NCBI RefSeq assembly: GCF_029633825.1
Contig: NZ_CP090642.1
Coordinates: 124,001 to 188,000, forward strand
From: Burkholderia contaminans
GTDB lineage: Bacteria; Pseudomonadota; Gammaproteobacteria; Burkholderiales; Burkholderiaceae
Reading direction: 5' to 3'
Length of the DNA: 64,000 bases
Shown: positions 37,889 to 46,686 of the stretch, in pieces
How positions within the stretch are numbered: the first letter of the stretch is position 1
Layout: each line of letters opens with the position of its first letter
Position numbers and translations under genes: made by a program
Notes under the pieces: generated by a model
Told to the model about the DNA's origin: nothing
What the model saw: the letters and a program-made list of their open reading frames with translations, nothing else
Database searches by the model: none

Positions 37889-37916
37889 GGTAAAAATTAC
37901 CGCCTCTTTTGAGGCG
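37889..37916 (+). promoter_or_regulatory. Adjacent palindrome and hairpin before the MBL/E2-E1-JAB operon
   Basis: GGTAAAAATTACC is a perfect 13-base palindrome. It is directly followed by CGCCTC-TTTT-GAGGCG, a perfect hairpin. Both lie 35-63 bp before the first start codon, in the 426-bp gap (37526-37951) between divergent genes. Likely an operator or leader structure controlling the operon; no gene is supported in the gap. Confidence 0.5.
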
Positions 37917-37951
37917 CAAATCCCCACACGCTTCCTAAGGACGGTCACTTC

Positions 37952-39118
37952 ATGGCAACGCCTGAGATTACATTTTTCCCCGTAGGCAACGGGGATATGA
38001 CGCTCATCAAGCTGTCGAACGGACAGACGATTCTTATCGACATCAATATCCGGCAGCCCGGAGACGGGGTGCGAGATGTGTTAAAGGATTTACGCGACAA
38101 ACTGTCGGAAGATGAAGAGGGGCGGCCGTATGTTGACGTAATGGTGCTGAGCCATCCGGATCAGGACCATTGCCGCGGGCTGGTCGAACATTTCCACCTT
38201 GGACCGTTGATGGACTATCCGGTAAAGGGGGAGGCGTCGAAGATTGTCATCCGTGAAATGTGGTCATCGCCTCTGGTTTACCGTCGCGCCTCGACGCGCC
38301 ACACTTTAAGTGACGACGCGAAGGCGTGGAACAAGGAGGCAAAGCGCCGTGTAGCAGTGTTCAAGGACGAAGGTGCATTCGACGACGGTGATCGCATCTT
38401 GATTATGGGCGAAGATACGGGCGGTAAGACCGATGATGTTCTGGACATTGTAATCAAGGCAGGGGAGCGCATTACTGCTGTCGCAGGGAAATCGTACGAA
38501 AATTTCAGCGCGCTGCTTCTTGCGCCGTTGAATGCTGAGAGCGAGGACGATTCCGAGGAACTGACGAAAAACGAATCGAGCGTCATCATCAATTACTCGA
38601 TTGGCACCGGTGCGGTGCCTGACGCAGTGAAGTTCCTCTCTGCCGGCGATGCAGAAGTGTACATCTGGGACAAGAAGCTTTGGCCTCGCTATAAAAACGA
38701 TAAAAAGGCACTTGAATACGACTTGTTGTCGACGCCGCACCATTGCTCGTGGCACACGCTTTCTTATCACAGCTGGAGTGAGAAGCGCGAGGAGGCGGAG
38801 GTTTGCGAAAACGCTCGAAGTGCCTTGTCGCAGGCGAGGCCCGGTGGATACATTGTGGCCAGCAGTAACAAGATCGTTGACGATAAGAATGACCCGCCGT
38901 GTATTCGTGCAAAACGTGAGTACGAAAGTATCGTGAAGGATGCCAGTGGAACATTCTTGAATACCGCAGTCCATCCGACCGAGAAAGATCCGGAGCCGAT
39001 GACATTTGAAGTCACGTCGGGCGGCGTAAAACCGAAGTGGAAAGCTTCGGCTGCGAAGGCCGCTGCCGGTGCGGCAACTGTTCTGGGTTCGCAACCGCTG
39101 TCGCACGGAAAGGGCTGA
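37952..39118 (+). CDS. MBL-fold hydrolase of the ubiquitin-like system (first)
   Basis: A 388-residue metallo-beta-lactamase-fold protein related to the ComEC/Rec2 nuclease-type branch. The N-terminal strands read FFPVGNGDMTLIKLSNGQT and ILIDIN. The metal motif is H68-x-D70-x-D72-H73 (LSHPDQDHCRGL). A later STPHHCSWH supplies further histidines. The C-terminus is flexible and alanine-rich and ends in SHGKG, a terminal glycine that could be conjugated by the next gene's product; this is speculation. It ends 6 bp before the E2-E1-JAB gene. MBL-fold partners of E2-E1-JAB triple modules have been described in comparative genomics of bacterial ubiquitin-like systems. Confidence 0.82.
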   Translation: MATPEITFFPVGNGDMTLIKLSNGQTILIDINIRQPGDGVRDVLKDLRDKLSEDEEGRPYVDVMVLSHPDQDHCRGLVEHFHLGPLMDYPVKGEASKIVIREMWSSPLVYRRASTRHTLSDDAKAWNKEAKRRVAVFKDEGAFDDGDRILIMGEDTGGKTDDVLDIVIKAGERITAVAGKSYENFSALLLAPLNAESEDDSEELTKNESSVIINYSIGTGAVPDAVKFLSAGDAEVYIWDKKLWPRYKNDKKALEYDLLSTPHHCSWHTLSYHSWSEKREEAEVCENARSALSQARPGGYIVASSNKIVDDKNDPPCIRAKREYESIVKDASGTFLNTAVHPTEKDPEPMTFEVTSGGVKPKWKASAAKAAAGAATVLGSQPLSHGKG

Positions 39119-39124
39119 ACTACG

Positions 39125-41350
39125 ATGAACGCTCTTCTGCAGGGAGCGATTCGTTCGCTCGAAGCGCATCCTGCGGTCGAATCGGTCACCATTGAGGAAG
39201 CAGTTGATGGTGGTGCAACCGCTCGTGCAATTTTTCGGGTGAACCTTCCATCCCGATGGGCTGCCGCTGGCGGTAGTCCGAACGGCGTGCGATCGCGCGA
39301 AGAGGTGCTCTTCGAGTTCCCTCCTAACTTCCCGGAAAGCGCGCCGCGGATTACGCTGCGGGAAGATTTTGCCGACACGCTACCGCATACCTATCTTCAC
39401 AAGAAAGGGGAGCGCGTACCGCCATGCATCACTTTCGGTGACAAGCGGGATGTGATGCATTCCGACGGGATCATTCGCTTGGTCGATCAAATGTCGGATT
39501 GGCTCGACAAAGCGGCTCTGGATCAGCTTGCTGAAAACGAGCATGGCTGGGAGCCCAGTCGGCGTGACGTCGGGTTCAATTTTTTGGAAATGGATATACA
39601 CAGATTAAACGGTAGACCGCCATTTGGTGGCTGGCGTATGTTCATGTGTACGGCAACATGGAGCAAGAATGGGTTGCTGTCATTGGCGCGTGACCCTCAA
39701 GCCGTGTCCCCGTTGAATGATCCAGGCTTCATGCGTGACTTGCCGACGACTCTGAAGGACGACGGAGTCATTTGCTCGGCGCGCGTCCCATTGGTGTTTT
39801 GCTGGCCGCAGGCCGACACCAATGGGCTGCCAGAGGTGAACGCGCAGTACAAGGCGGACAAAGTCACAACCTTTGCAGAGTTGGCCGAGCAGGCGACAGA
39901 ATGGAGGTGTCGCGTTGCGCTCGACGACTTTGTAAGCAATTTCAATCGGCTCCTCGGCGCTTCAAAATCGCGAGTCGAAATCATCCTATATCTCGCATTT
40001 CCGATCCGGCGACCGAAGCACGTTATCGGCACGCAGAGCGAGTTTGAGGTGATGGCATACCGAATCTCTTTCGTGTTGGGAGCGAAGCTGTCGGCGGCGG
40101 ACAATACGCCTGTGACGCCAGTTGCGTTTATCTCACCTGTATCTGGAGCACTGTTGCGGCGCACGTCGGCGCTACGAGAAGATGTCGGCGAATCGCAGTT
40201 GACTTTCGTTGGTTGCGGAAGCCTCGGATCGAAGCTTTTAATGCATGTTGCCCGAGCAGGTAGTGGAGCAGCATTGCTCGTTGACGAGAAGAGGCTCGTT
40301 GCGCACAACGTTGCACGCCATGTCCTTTTGCCAGAGGATGTGGGGCGGCTGCAGGGAAAGGCAGAGAGACTCGCGAATATCGTTACTAGCTTCGGGGCGA
40401 TGCGACCGAAGGTGTTTGGCGACGACATCAGAGAGCTGGACTTCTCGAGCGCGAAGTTTCGCGGATTCTTTGGCGGTGGCCGCTGCTTAGTCGTGAATAC
40501 AACTGGGTCGCCCTCGGTGCGCGAGTTTCTCGCCAAGGCAACTTTCGAGGCGCGAGTCATGGAAAGCGCGCTCATGAATCATGGCACAGCAGCGTTCATG
40601 ACCGTGGAGGGCCCCGGGAGGAACCCTTCGACGACGGATCTCATCTATCACGCATATGAGCGATTGCGCGGCGTGGGGGCCCTCAAGCAGCCCACCGATT
40701 CGAAGGAGTCGGTTTTAGAAATAGGAGTTGGTTGTCATTCCGTCACGATTCCGATGTCAGATGCCCGTGTATCCCTGATAGCTGCGGGCGTTGGTCAGAA
40801 GCTTCTCGAGTTTGGCCAGGACGGATTGCCCGATGAAGGTGTGACTGCGGTTTCAACCGTCGGATCCGATGGCATGTCTATCACGTGGTCCGTCGACCAT
40901 GTTGGTCCGACACAAATTGCGCGCGTTTACGACGACGAAGGGTGGGCGGTACGCGTTCTTGATGCGGCACACGAAAAGATACTTAACGATGTTGATCAAT
41001 ACCCAGGCGTCGAAACTGGCGGTCTCATCGTCGGAAATATTTCACCACTTACTCGACAGATAGTCATTACTGACATCCTCCCAGCGGCGCCGGACAGTAC
41101 ACGCTCGGCGTCCCGTTTCGTGTTGGGAGTCCAGGGGACGGTCGATTCGATCCGTGAATATGAGTCGCTCGGTGGTCGCACTCTTTGGTGCCTTGGTACT
41201 TGGCACAGCCATTTGGCGGTGAGCGGCCCATCTCCGATGGATAGAGATACCGCGAGGTTGCTCGATGGAACATTGCGATACGCGGCGGTTTTACTCATCC
41301 GGCATCCAGAGGGATACGCTGCTTTGGTCCGAGACGGCACGCTAGGCTAG
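39125..41350 (+). CDS. E2-E1-JAB triple-fusion protein (ubiquitin-like conjugation system)
   Basis: A 741-residue protein with three modules. Residues 1-140 form an E2/UBC-like domain with FPPNFPESAPRI, H-T-Y-L-H and the candidate catalytic C101 (VPPCITFGD). Residues 350-590 are a ThiF/E1-type adenylating domain: GxGxxG at 363-368 (VGCGSLGSK), D387, and the R398 and K412 region of the ATP site. C537 (GVGCHSV) is a candidate E1 cysteine. Residues 595-741 are a JAB/JAMM isopeptidase with an intact metal site: E630, H694-x-H696, S703 and D706. One chain therefore holds activation, conjugation and removal. It is in an operon with two MBL-fold proteins and two membrane proteins. No separate ubiquitin-like modifier is visible. 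Confidence 0.88.
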   Translation: MNALLQGAIRSLEAHPAVESVTIEEAVDGGATARAIFRVNLPSRWAAAGGSPNGVRSREEVLFEFPPNFPESAPRITLREDFADTLPHTYLHKKGERVPPCITFGDKRDVMHSDGIIRLVDQMSDWLDKAALDQLAENEHGWEPSRRDVGFNFLEMDIHRLNGRPPFGGWRMFMCTATWSKNGLLSLARDPQAVSPLNDPGFMRDLPTTLKDDGVICSARVPLVFCWPQADTNGLPEVNAQYKADKVTTFAELAEQATEWRCRVALDDFVSNFNRLLGASKSRVEIILYLAFPIRRPKHVIGTQSEFEVMAYRISFVLGAKLSAADNTPVTPVAFISPVSGALLRRTSALREDVGESQLTFVGCGSLGSKLLMHVARAGSGAALLVDEKRLVAHNVARHVLLPEDVGRLQGKAERLANIVTSFGAMRPKVFGDDIRELDFSSAKFRGFFGGGRCLVVNTTGSPSVREFLAKATFEARVMESALMNHGTAAFMTVEGPGRNPSTTDLIYHAYERLRGVGALKQPTDSKESVLEIGVGCHSVTIPMSDARVSLIAAGVGQKLLEFGQDGLPDEGVTAVSTVGSDGMSITWSVDHVGPTQIARVYDDEGWAVRVLDAAHEKILNDVDQYPGVETGGLIVGNISPLTRQIVITDILPAAPDSTRSASRFVLGVQGTVDSIREYESLGGRTLWCLGTWHSHLAVSGPSPMDRDTARLLDGTLRYAAVLLIRHPEGYAALVRDGTLG

Positions 41351-41392
41351 AAGCAGTCCTTGCAAACTAACAAATTCTTTCGGGGAACGGTC

Positions 41393-42103
41393 ATGGATGC
41401 GCTGCAAGCGGTCGCTGCGACCGCAACAACTGGGAAATCGCTGAAGCGTCGGAACATGCTGTGGTTGGTTGCTGTCGGCATCGTGGACGTCATCGCGCTG
41501 CTCGTCTTGGTGTTTCATCGACCAGTAGCGGATTTCAGCGCTGACAAGATGGTGGTATTGCGCAGCAGCCTTACCGTGCTGCTGCCCGTGCCTATCCTCT
41601 TCCTTTCATACTCGCTCTCGCACACGCAGAAGGCGATCATCGTCTTCTGGCGATTTCGCAATCCGATGCCAGGCTCGCGCGCATTCTCCGTTCACGCACC
41701 GGCTGACTCTCGGATCGACTTGGTAGCCCTCAAGACGAATGTCGGGGCATTTCCGGACGATGAGCGTGCTCAGAACGCGATGTGGTACCGACTTTACAAG
41801 CTGGTGGAAAACGACACCGCAGTATTGGAGAGCCACCAAAATTACCTGATGTTCCGTGATATTGCATCCATGTCGATATTGCTCTCGCCGCTGGTTCCTG
41901 CTGTCCTCTTTGTTCTTGGGGGTGCGATTGCGACGATGGTTTGGTCCGGGGTGTTCTTTATCGCACAGTACCTGATTGCAGCCATCGCGGCGAAGAACAA
42001 TGGAATACGGTTTGTTCAAAATGTCCTAGCGATTCATGCGACGAAAAAGGTGGCATCGGCAAAGCGAGCTTCGCCGAGGAAGAAAACCGAGGGCGACGCG
42101 TGA
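41393..42103 (+). CDS. Membrane protein of the E2-E1-JAB operon (1)
   Basis: A 236-residue protein with a GGGGAAC site before ATG 41393. Two membrane segments lie near the N-terminus (MLWLVAVGIVDVIALLVLVF and a stretch around LTVLLPVPILFLSYSL). An approximately 90-residue cytoplasmic domain follows (VALKTNVGAFPDDERAQ), then one or two more segments (LVPAVLFVLGGAIATMVW, VFFIAQYLIAAIAA). It ends in a lysine-rich tail. The family is not recognised; the layout resembles small membrane effectors of anti-phage systems. It starts 42 bp after the fusion gene. Confidence 0.72.
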   Translation: MDALQAVAATATTGKSLKRRNMLWLVAVGIVDVIALLVLVFHRPVADFSADKMVVLRSSLTVLLPVPILFLSYSLSHTQKAIIVFWRFRNPMPGSRAFSVHAPADSRIDLVALKTNVGAFPDDERAQNAMWYRLYKLVENDTAVLESHQNYLMFRDIASMSILLSPLVPAVLFVLGGAIATMVWSGVFFIAQYLIAAIAAKNNGIRFVQNVLAIHATKKVASAKRASPRKKTEGDA

Positions 42104-42209
42104 TGGAGTGACACGAGTGGCGCGGGAGCTGATGCGGCATCCGTTTCAGAGTGCTTGATCCGCCACCTTAATTTGGCGGCTTGTAGTGGTGCTTTCCCGG
42201 GGACAAGAA

Positions 42210-42698
42210 ATGCCACCGATTTCTGTATGGGCGGTTTCCGCTTGGCTGATCATTGCGTTGATCGTCGAAACTGCCGGCCTTGCATTTGCATTTATTAAAC
42301 CGCCAGAATTTTTGCACGGCGAATATCTCAACGTCGCGGCGTGCATTTTGTTCGGGGGCATCGGCGGTCTTACATATTGCTTGCGGAGCGTCTACATCAA
42401 CACCAGTCTCCATAAGCGATGGGATACCTGCTGGCTCCCTTGGTATGTGATTCGTCCTGTGGTGAGTCTTGTGCTTGGCGGAATTAGCTATCTGTTTGTC
42501 AAGTCTGGTCTGCTGCTGCTTGGATCAGAGCAGTCGTCTGCAAGTACTCCGCTCGGAGTCTTGACGTTGTCATTCATCGCAGGTCTCAACGTCGATAGGT
42601 TCGTTACGAAGATTGAGGAGATCGGCTCTACAGCTTGGGGAGTTGAACCGTCGCGAACGTCAAAAAATTCCTCACAATCACAAACCACGCAAAACTAA
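42210..42698 (+). CDS. Membrane protein of the E2-E1-JAB operon (2)
   Basis: A 162-residue protein with GGGGA before ATG 42210; a GTG 24 bases earlier is less likely. About four membrane segments are seen: SAWLIIALIVETAGLAFAF, VAACILFGGIGGLTYCL, VSLVLGGISYLFVKSGLLLL and LGVLTLSFIAGLNV. The C-terminus is hydrophilic (SRTSKNSSQSQTTQN). Family unknown. It lies 106 bp after membrane protein 1 and 13 bp before the second MBL gene. Confidence 0.68.
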   Translation: MPPISVWAVSAWLIIALIVETAGLAFAFIKPPEFLHGEYLNVAACILFGGIGGLTYCLRSVYINTSLHKRWDTCWLPWYVIRPVVSLVLGGISYLFVKSGLLLLGSEQSSASTPLGVLTLSFIAGLNVDRFVTKIEEIGSTAWGVEPSRTSKNSSQSQTTQN

Positions 42699-42711
42699 AT
42701 CGAGACTCCGA

Positions 42712-43743
42712 ATGGCAAGGATTCATTTTTTGAATGTTGGTGAAGGCGACTGCTGCATTATCCAGCACAACAACGGAAACCGCGCGACGATGATCGACAT
42801 CTGCGGCGGAAACAAGTCGGAAGACACTGTCGCCTATGATCGCATGTTAAAAATAGCCGGAGCTGCAACAGAATCAGACGGCGGAGGAAATTTCAACATG
42901 GCGGCATGGGCCACCAAGCCGCAAACCTACCTCCGAGAAATCAATATAGAAAGAATTTGGCGGTTTGTGCTCTCGCATCCTGATATGGATCACATGGACG
43001 GGTTCAGTGCTTTAATGAACGAATTCCCCATCGACAATTTCTGGCACATGGGTGCCGTGCGGGAGAAACCCGACTTCAAGAACTATGGCCGTTACAAAGA
43101 GGAGGACTGGGATCGTTACGCCAGCGTACGCGACGGTAAAGAGGCGGGAACAAGGACACTTAACGTCACGGAGGGTCAAAGGTTTAAGTTCGCGAATCTT
43201 GATAACGAAGGTCGCAGTGGTGGCGATGGGATTACCATTCTCGCACCCACGAAGGAACTAGTTGAACTTGCACACAAGACCGGCGATTTCAATGATTGTT
43301 CGTATGTACTGCTTTATCAGACCGCTGATCACAAAATCATCTTTGGTGGTGATTCGCACGACGAGACTTGGGGCCATATCCTCGAAAATCATCGTGAGTT
43401 GGTTGAGAATTGCGATGTGCTGATCGCGCCTCACCACGGAAGGAGCTCGGGTCGATCGTGGAAATTCCTAGATGTGCTCAAGCCGAAGCTTACTCTTTTT
43501 GGCACGGCAAAATCGGAGCATTTGGCATACGGGGCGTGGTACAACCGTAAGCTCGAATACATCACGAATAACCAAGCAGGGAATGTTGTTCTCGAAGTGG
43601 CCGACAACGGCGATCTCGATGTCTATGTTGAGAATTCAAATTTTGCCGCTAATCGGAATAGTCTTTTGAGTACCATAAAGAACGGCCAAGGCTATCACAT
43701 GGTGACCTTCATAAAGTCTAAGACGACTGCAACGGGCGCCTAG
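42712..43743 (+). CDS. MBL-fold hydrolase of the ubiquitin-like system (second)
   Basis: A 343-residue ComEC/Rec2-type metallo-beta-lactamase-fold protein. The fold starts IHFLNVGEGDCCIIQHNNG and ATMIDICGG; the metal motif is H89-x-D91-x-D93-H94 (LSHPDMDHMDGFS), followed later by IIFGGDSH and IAPHHGRSSG, giving a full metal site. It is more canonical than the first MBL protein in this operon. Two MBL genes bracket the fusion protein and the membrane proteins. Possible roles are cleavage of a nucleotide messenger, nucleic acid or a conjugate; none can be chosen from sequence. Confidence 0.82.
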   Translation: MARIHFLNVGEGDCCIIQHNNGNRATMIDICGGNKSEDTVAYDRMLKIAGAATESDGGGNFNMAAWATKPQTYLREINIERIWRFVLSHPDMDHMDGFSALMNEFPIDNFWHMGAVREKPDFKNYGRYKEEDWDRYASVRDGKEAGTRTLNVTEGQRFKFANLDNEGRSGGDGITILAPTKELVELAHKTGDFNDCSYVLLYQTADHKIIFGGDSHDETWGHILENHRELVENCDVLIAPHHGRSSGRSWKFLDVLKPKLTLFGTAKSEHLAYGAWYNRKLEYITNNQAGNVVLEVADNGDLDVYVENSNFAANRNSLLSTIKNGQGYHMVTFIKSKTTATGA

Positions 43744-43959
43744 AATCCACGAAGAGGAAACGTGAGCGAGAACGCGAACCGCCAAAAATCACCACACCTT
43801 TCGCATGCCGGTTTGTCGCATTCGGCAGCAAGAAGTTGCTCGGCGCTCCGATGGTCAGCCACCGATTCCTCCCGTTCACGAACGGCTGCTAGGTAAAGGA
43901 AGCGGACGTTTCAACCCCTTGGACAAATCACGGTAATGCGGTCGAACTGAGACATTTGG

Positions 43960-44229
43960 TCGATGCGGACCGGCTATCTTTCGCGCTGCGAAGCCTGATT
44001 TATCTGACCACACCGTCGCTCGCAGGTAAATAGTGGTGGTCGCGATCGATGCATGACGCTGGTTATCGCGTACTGTCGTCAGTTCGGCTCCGCGCCCGAG
44101 AACGCGTGTTTCGTGGGTGTAGCGGGTTCGATGTGAACTCGCGCGTCGCAACTTTTCGGCGATCACGGGATGGTCCGCGCCGATCACATGGCCAGGCCGC
44201 CGGAAAAATCGCCGCATCACATGCCGCAG
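43960..44229 (-). pseudogene. 3' remnant of a tyrosine recombinase gene
   Basis: On the minus strand this reads RRFFRRPGHVIGADHP, EKLRRASSH, RGAELTTVRDNQRHASIATT and a degenerate YLR end. It aligns with the last 80 residues of the intact integrase at 44989-46686, whose catalytic H-x-x-R-H is here changed to H-x-x-R-Y. It is in opposite orientation to that gene. The stretch before it (43744-43959) shows nothing. Confidence 0.75.
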
Positions 44230-44265
44230 GCGGGTAATGTCTCACACCATTCCCTAGCACGCCGG

Positions 44266-44781
44266 TCAGCTTGCGGCGGAGGCTATCAGATACTCCGCTT
44301 CTTCCTGCACGACGGACCATCCCTCGCGCAGCATCCGCACGACTTCGTCGACCACGTCATAGCTCAGTCCGCAGCGCTCGGTGTCTGTGACGCCCATGAG
44401 CGCGAGGTCGGAGGCCGATGCCTCTCCAAAGGAAATTTTGAGGACTAGGGAATCCGCCATAGCGCCGGTATCCTCCGTCTCGCCGCTCAGGATTTCTTCG
44501 GCCAACAGACCAGCCATGCCGACGAGCATCTTCCAGTTCGCAGGCAGCTCGGGAGCGGCAAACCCATGGTTCAAAGCAATCGCGCGCATCACCTCAGGGC
44601 AGGTCCGGGGACGGAACTGGCCGAACCACGCGCTCTCGTCTGGATTGCCACTGTCGTTTTTCCACACGACTGGGTCGCCAGCGCCGCCGAAGCGCTCGTA
44701 AAGCATCTTGTGGCCCGCTTCGTGGTAGGCGGTGTTTCGGGGCTCTCTGGCAGCTATCTGCTCTTCCGTGAAATCAATCAT
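44266..44781 (-). CDS. Stand-alone M41-like (FtsH-type) metallopeptidase
   Basis: A 171-residue protein with the zinc motif HEAGH at residues 20-24 (NTAYHEAGHKMLYERF) and, 65 residues later, GMAGLLAEEILSGETED, the second conserved block of the FtsH peptidase domain with its acidic zinc ligand region. There is no AAA ATPase or membrane part. Such short M41-like proteins are found scattered in mobile islands; their substrates are unknown. The gene is flanked by integrase remnants and the intact integrase. It might regulate an island protein by proteolysis. Confidence 0.7.
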   Translation of the reverse strand: MIDFTEEQIAAREPRNTAYHEAGHKMLYERFGGAGDPVVWKNDSGNPDESAWFGQFRPRTCPEVMRAIALNHGFAAPELPANWKMLVGMAGLLAEEILSGETEDTGAMADSLVLKISFGEASASDLALMGVTDTERCGLSYDVVDEVVRMLREGWSVVQEEAEYLIASAAS

Positions 44782-44988
44782 GGTTATCGAACCGGTCCGT
44801 GCCGTTAGACCAGGGGTATAGCTCAGCGAAAGGGCGACGAAGCCGATAGTGAAGGGAAGCTAGAAAAGCACGCCATCGCACGGACGCCTGACCACAACGA
44901 TTGAAAGGAATTTGTTAGGATTTGGGCGTACATAGGCAGATAAATAATATTATCAGTCCATCATCAAATTTCGTCTAAACTGGCGATC

Positions 44989-46686
44989 ATGAAAACACGC
45001 GAGGTCCTTCCCGTCGACGGCACCGGTTCCGATTTCCCGAACGAAGCGGAGTTGGCGGCATTGCGCGGCTGGTACGCCGGCCTGGATGCACGGGCCGCCG
45101 TTTCCCGCTACCTGGGCGACCGCCGGCAAGCTGGTCTGTCGTCGCGCGGTATCCTCGGTCGTATTCGCCGGCAACTCGTCGCGTTCGCCGTACAGCGTCA
45201 CCGAGAGGACCTGGCTGGCGTCTTTGTCGACCGCCCGTCGAAAGCGTCGGCCGATGGGGTGGCCCGTGCGATCGAAGCGCTGCGCAACGAGCCCATGCCG
45301 ACGCCGGCGATCACCGACACGCTCGGAGTGTGGTTCCCACCGCGCATCGTTGCGGCGCTGCATGCACACGGTGTCTGGACGCTGGCCGATCTGACGGTGC
45401 GGATTCCGCGGCGGCGCCGTTGGTGGGCAACAATCGCAGGACTCGGCGCTGCTGGCGCGCGTCACATCGAGGCGTTCTTCGCCGCGCATCCGGCGCTGGC
45501 CGAACGGGCGCGAGCGCTGATTGTCGCTGCGCCGACCGGCAATATCGTGCCGTGGGAGCAACTGCGCGTGCCGCACGACGTTGACGGCTCACATGGGCAG
45601 TTCCGGGCACCGCAGGCCGCTTGCCTGTTGAACGCGTCGAACGACTACGAGGCGATCCAGTCCTGGCTAGCACTGCACGAGTCGGTTGCCACGCAGCGTG
45701 CCTATCGCAAGGAGGCGGAGCGGCTGATTCTGTGGGCGATCGTCGAGCGCGGCCGTGCGCTGTCGTCGCTGAGCACCGACGACGCAATCGCGTACCGGGG
45801 CTTCTTGCGAAAGCCGACGCCGCGCGACCGTTGGGTCGGCCCGTCTCGGCAACGGCACAGTGTCGAATGGCGACCGTTCACCGGCCCGCTCTCGGCGCGC
45901 TCAGCGGCATACGCACTGAACGTCCTATCGGCGCTGTTTCGCTGGCTGGTCGAACAGCGCTACGTGCTCGCGAATCCGTTCGCCGGCGTCAAGGTCAAGA
46001 GCCAAGCGCAGCGTGCGGGATTGGACGTGTCCCGCGGATTCTCGGAAGGCGAGTGGCTGCTGATCCGCACGCTCGCTTACGGCCTCGAGCGGTCATACGG
46101 CTGGAGTATACCGGCCGCGCAGCGTCTGCGGTTCCTGCTGGACTTTGGCTACGCCACCGGTCTGCGCGCGAGCGAATTAGTCAGTGCAACGCTCGGCGAT
46201 GTCCGTCGCGACGAGCACGGTAATCATTGGCTGCATGTGCTCGGCAAGGGCGGCAAGCTGGGCAAGGTGGCGTTACCATCGCTCGCCCGGACCGCGCTTG
46301 ATCAATATCTCATTCAGCGCGGGCTGCCGGTCACGCCGAGTCGATGGAACCCGGGGACACCGCTCGTGGGTAGCCTCGACGAAGACGGGGCCGGCATCGA
46401 AAGTACACGGCTTTGGCGTGTGCTGCGGCGGTTCTTCGTGCTGGTCGCCGACGCGATCCAGGACGAGCGGCCAGCGACGGCCGAGAAACAGCGCCGCGCA
46501 AGCCCCCATTGGATGCGGCACACGCATGCGTCGCACGCGCTAGCTCGCGGGGCTGAGTTGCTCATGGTCCGCGATAACCTGCGCCACGCGTCAATCTCGA
46601 CGACGTCAACCTATCTGCATAGTGACGAGGTGCAGCGAGCCCGGCAGTTCGATCAGGCGTTCGCTATGGACAAATTCAAGCGCTAA
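44989..46686 (+). CDS. Site-specific tyrosine recombinase (large integrase)
   Basis: A 565-residue integrase. The first 180 residues form the extra N-terminal domain of large plasmid and island integrases (LAALRGWYAGLDARAAVSRYL). A core-binding domain is near residues 215-330 (YEAIQSWLALHESVATQRAY). The catalytic domain carries R in YATGLRASELV, H-x-x-R in HWMRHTHASH, and the nucleophile Y in ISTTSTYLHSDE. Frame is complete, so it can be active. GC is backbone-like, unlike the AT-rich tns genes that follow. A GC stem (CCCCAG/CTGGGG) just after the stop is its likely terminator. Its attachment site was not found. Confidence 0.93.
   Translation: MKTREVLPVDGTGSDFPNEAELAALRGWYAGLDARAAVSRYLGDRRQAGLSSRGILGRIRRQLVAFAVQRHREDLAGVFVDRPSKASADGVARAIEALRNEPMPTPAITDTLGVWFPPRIVAALHAHGVWTLADLTVRIPRRRRWWATIAGLGAAGARHIEAFFAAHPALAERARALIVAAPTGNIVPWEQLRVPHDVDGSHGQFRAPQAACLLNASNDYEAIQSWLALHESVATQRAYRKEAERLILWAIVERGRALSSLSTDDAIAYRGFLRKPTPRDRWVGPSRQRHSVEWRPFTGPLSARSAAYALNVLSALFRWLVEQRYVLANPFAGVKVKSQAQRAGLDVSRGFSEGEWLLIRTLAYGLERSYGWSIPAAQRLRFLLDFGYATGLRASELVSATLGDVRRDEHGNHWLHVLGKGGKLGKVALPSLARTALDQYLIQRGLPVTPSRWNPGTPLVGSLDEDGAGIESTRLWRVLRRFFVLVADAIQDERPATAEKQRRASPHWMRHTHASHALARGAELLMVRDNLRHASISTTSTYLHSDEVQRARQFDQAFAMDKFKR

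Noticed and set aside
37590..37919. 109-codon minus-strand frame in the gap before the MBL gene
   Set aside because: No ribosome site or family pattern; it covers the promoter and palindromes of the operon.
44925..44945. Transposon end at TTTGGGCGTACA before the integrase
   Set aside because: The first bases resemble the Tn7-like terminus, but no TnsB-type site follows and no GCGAG precedes it.
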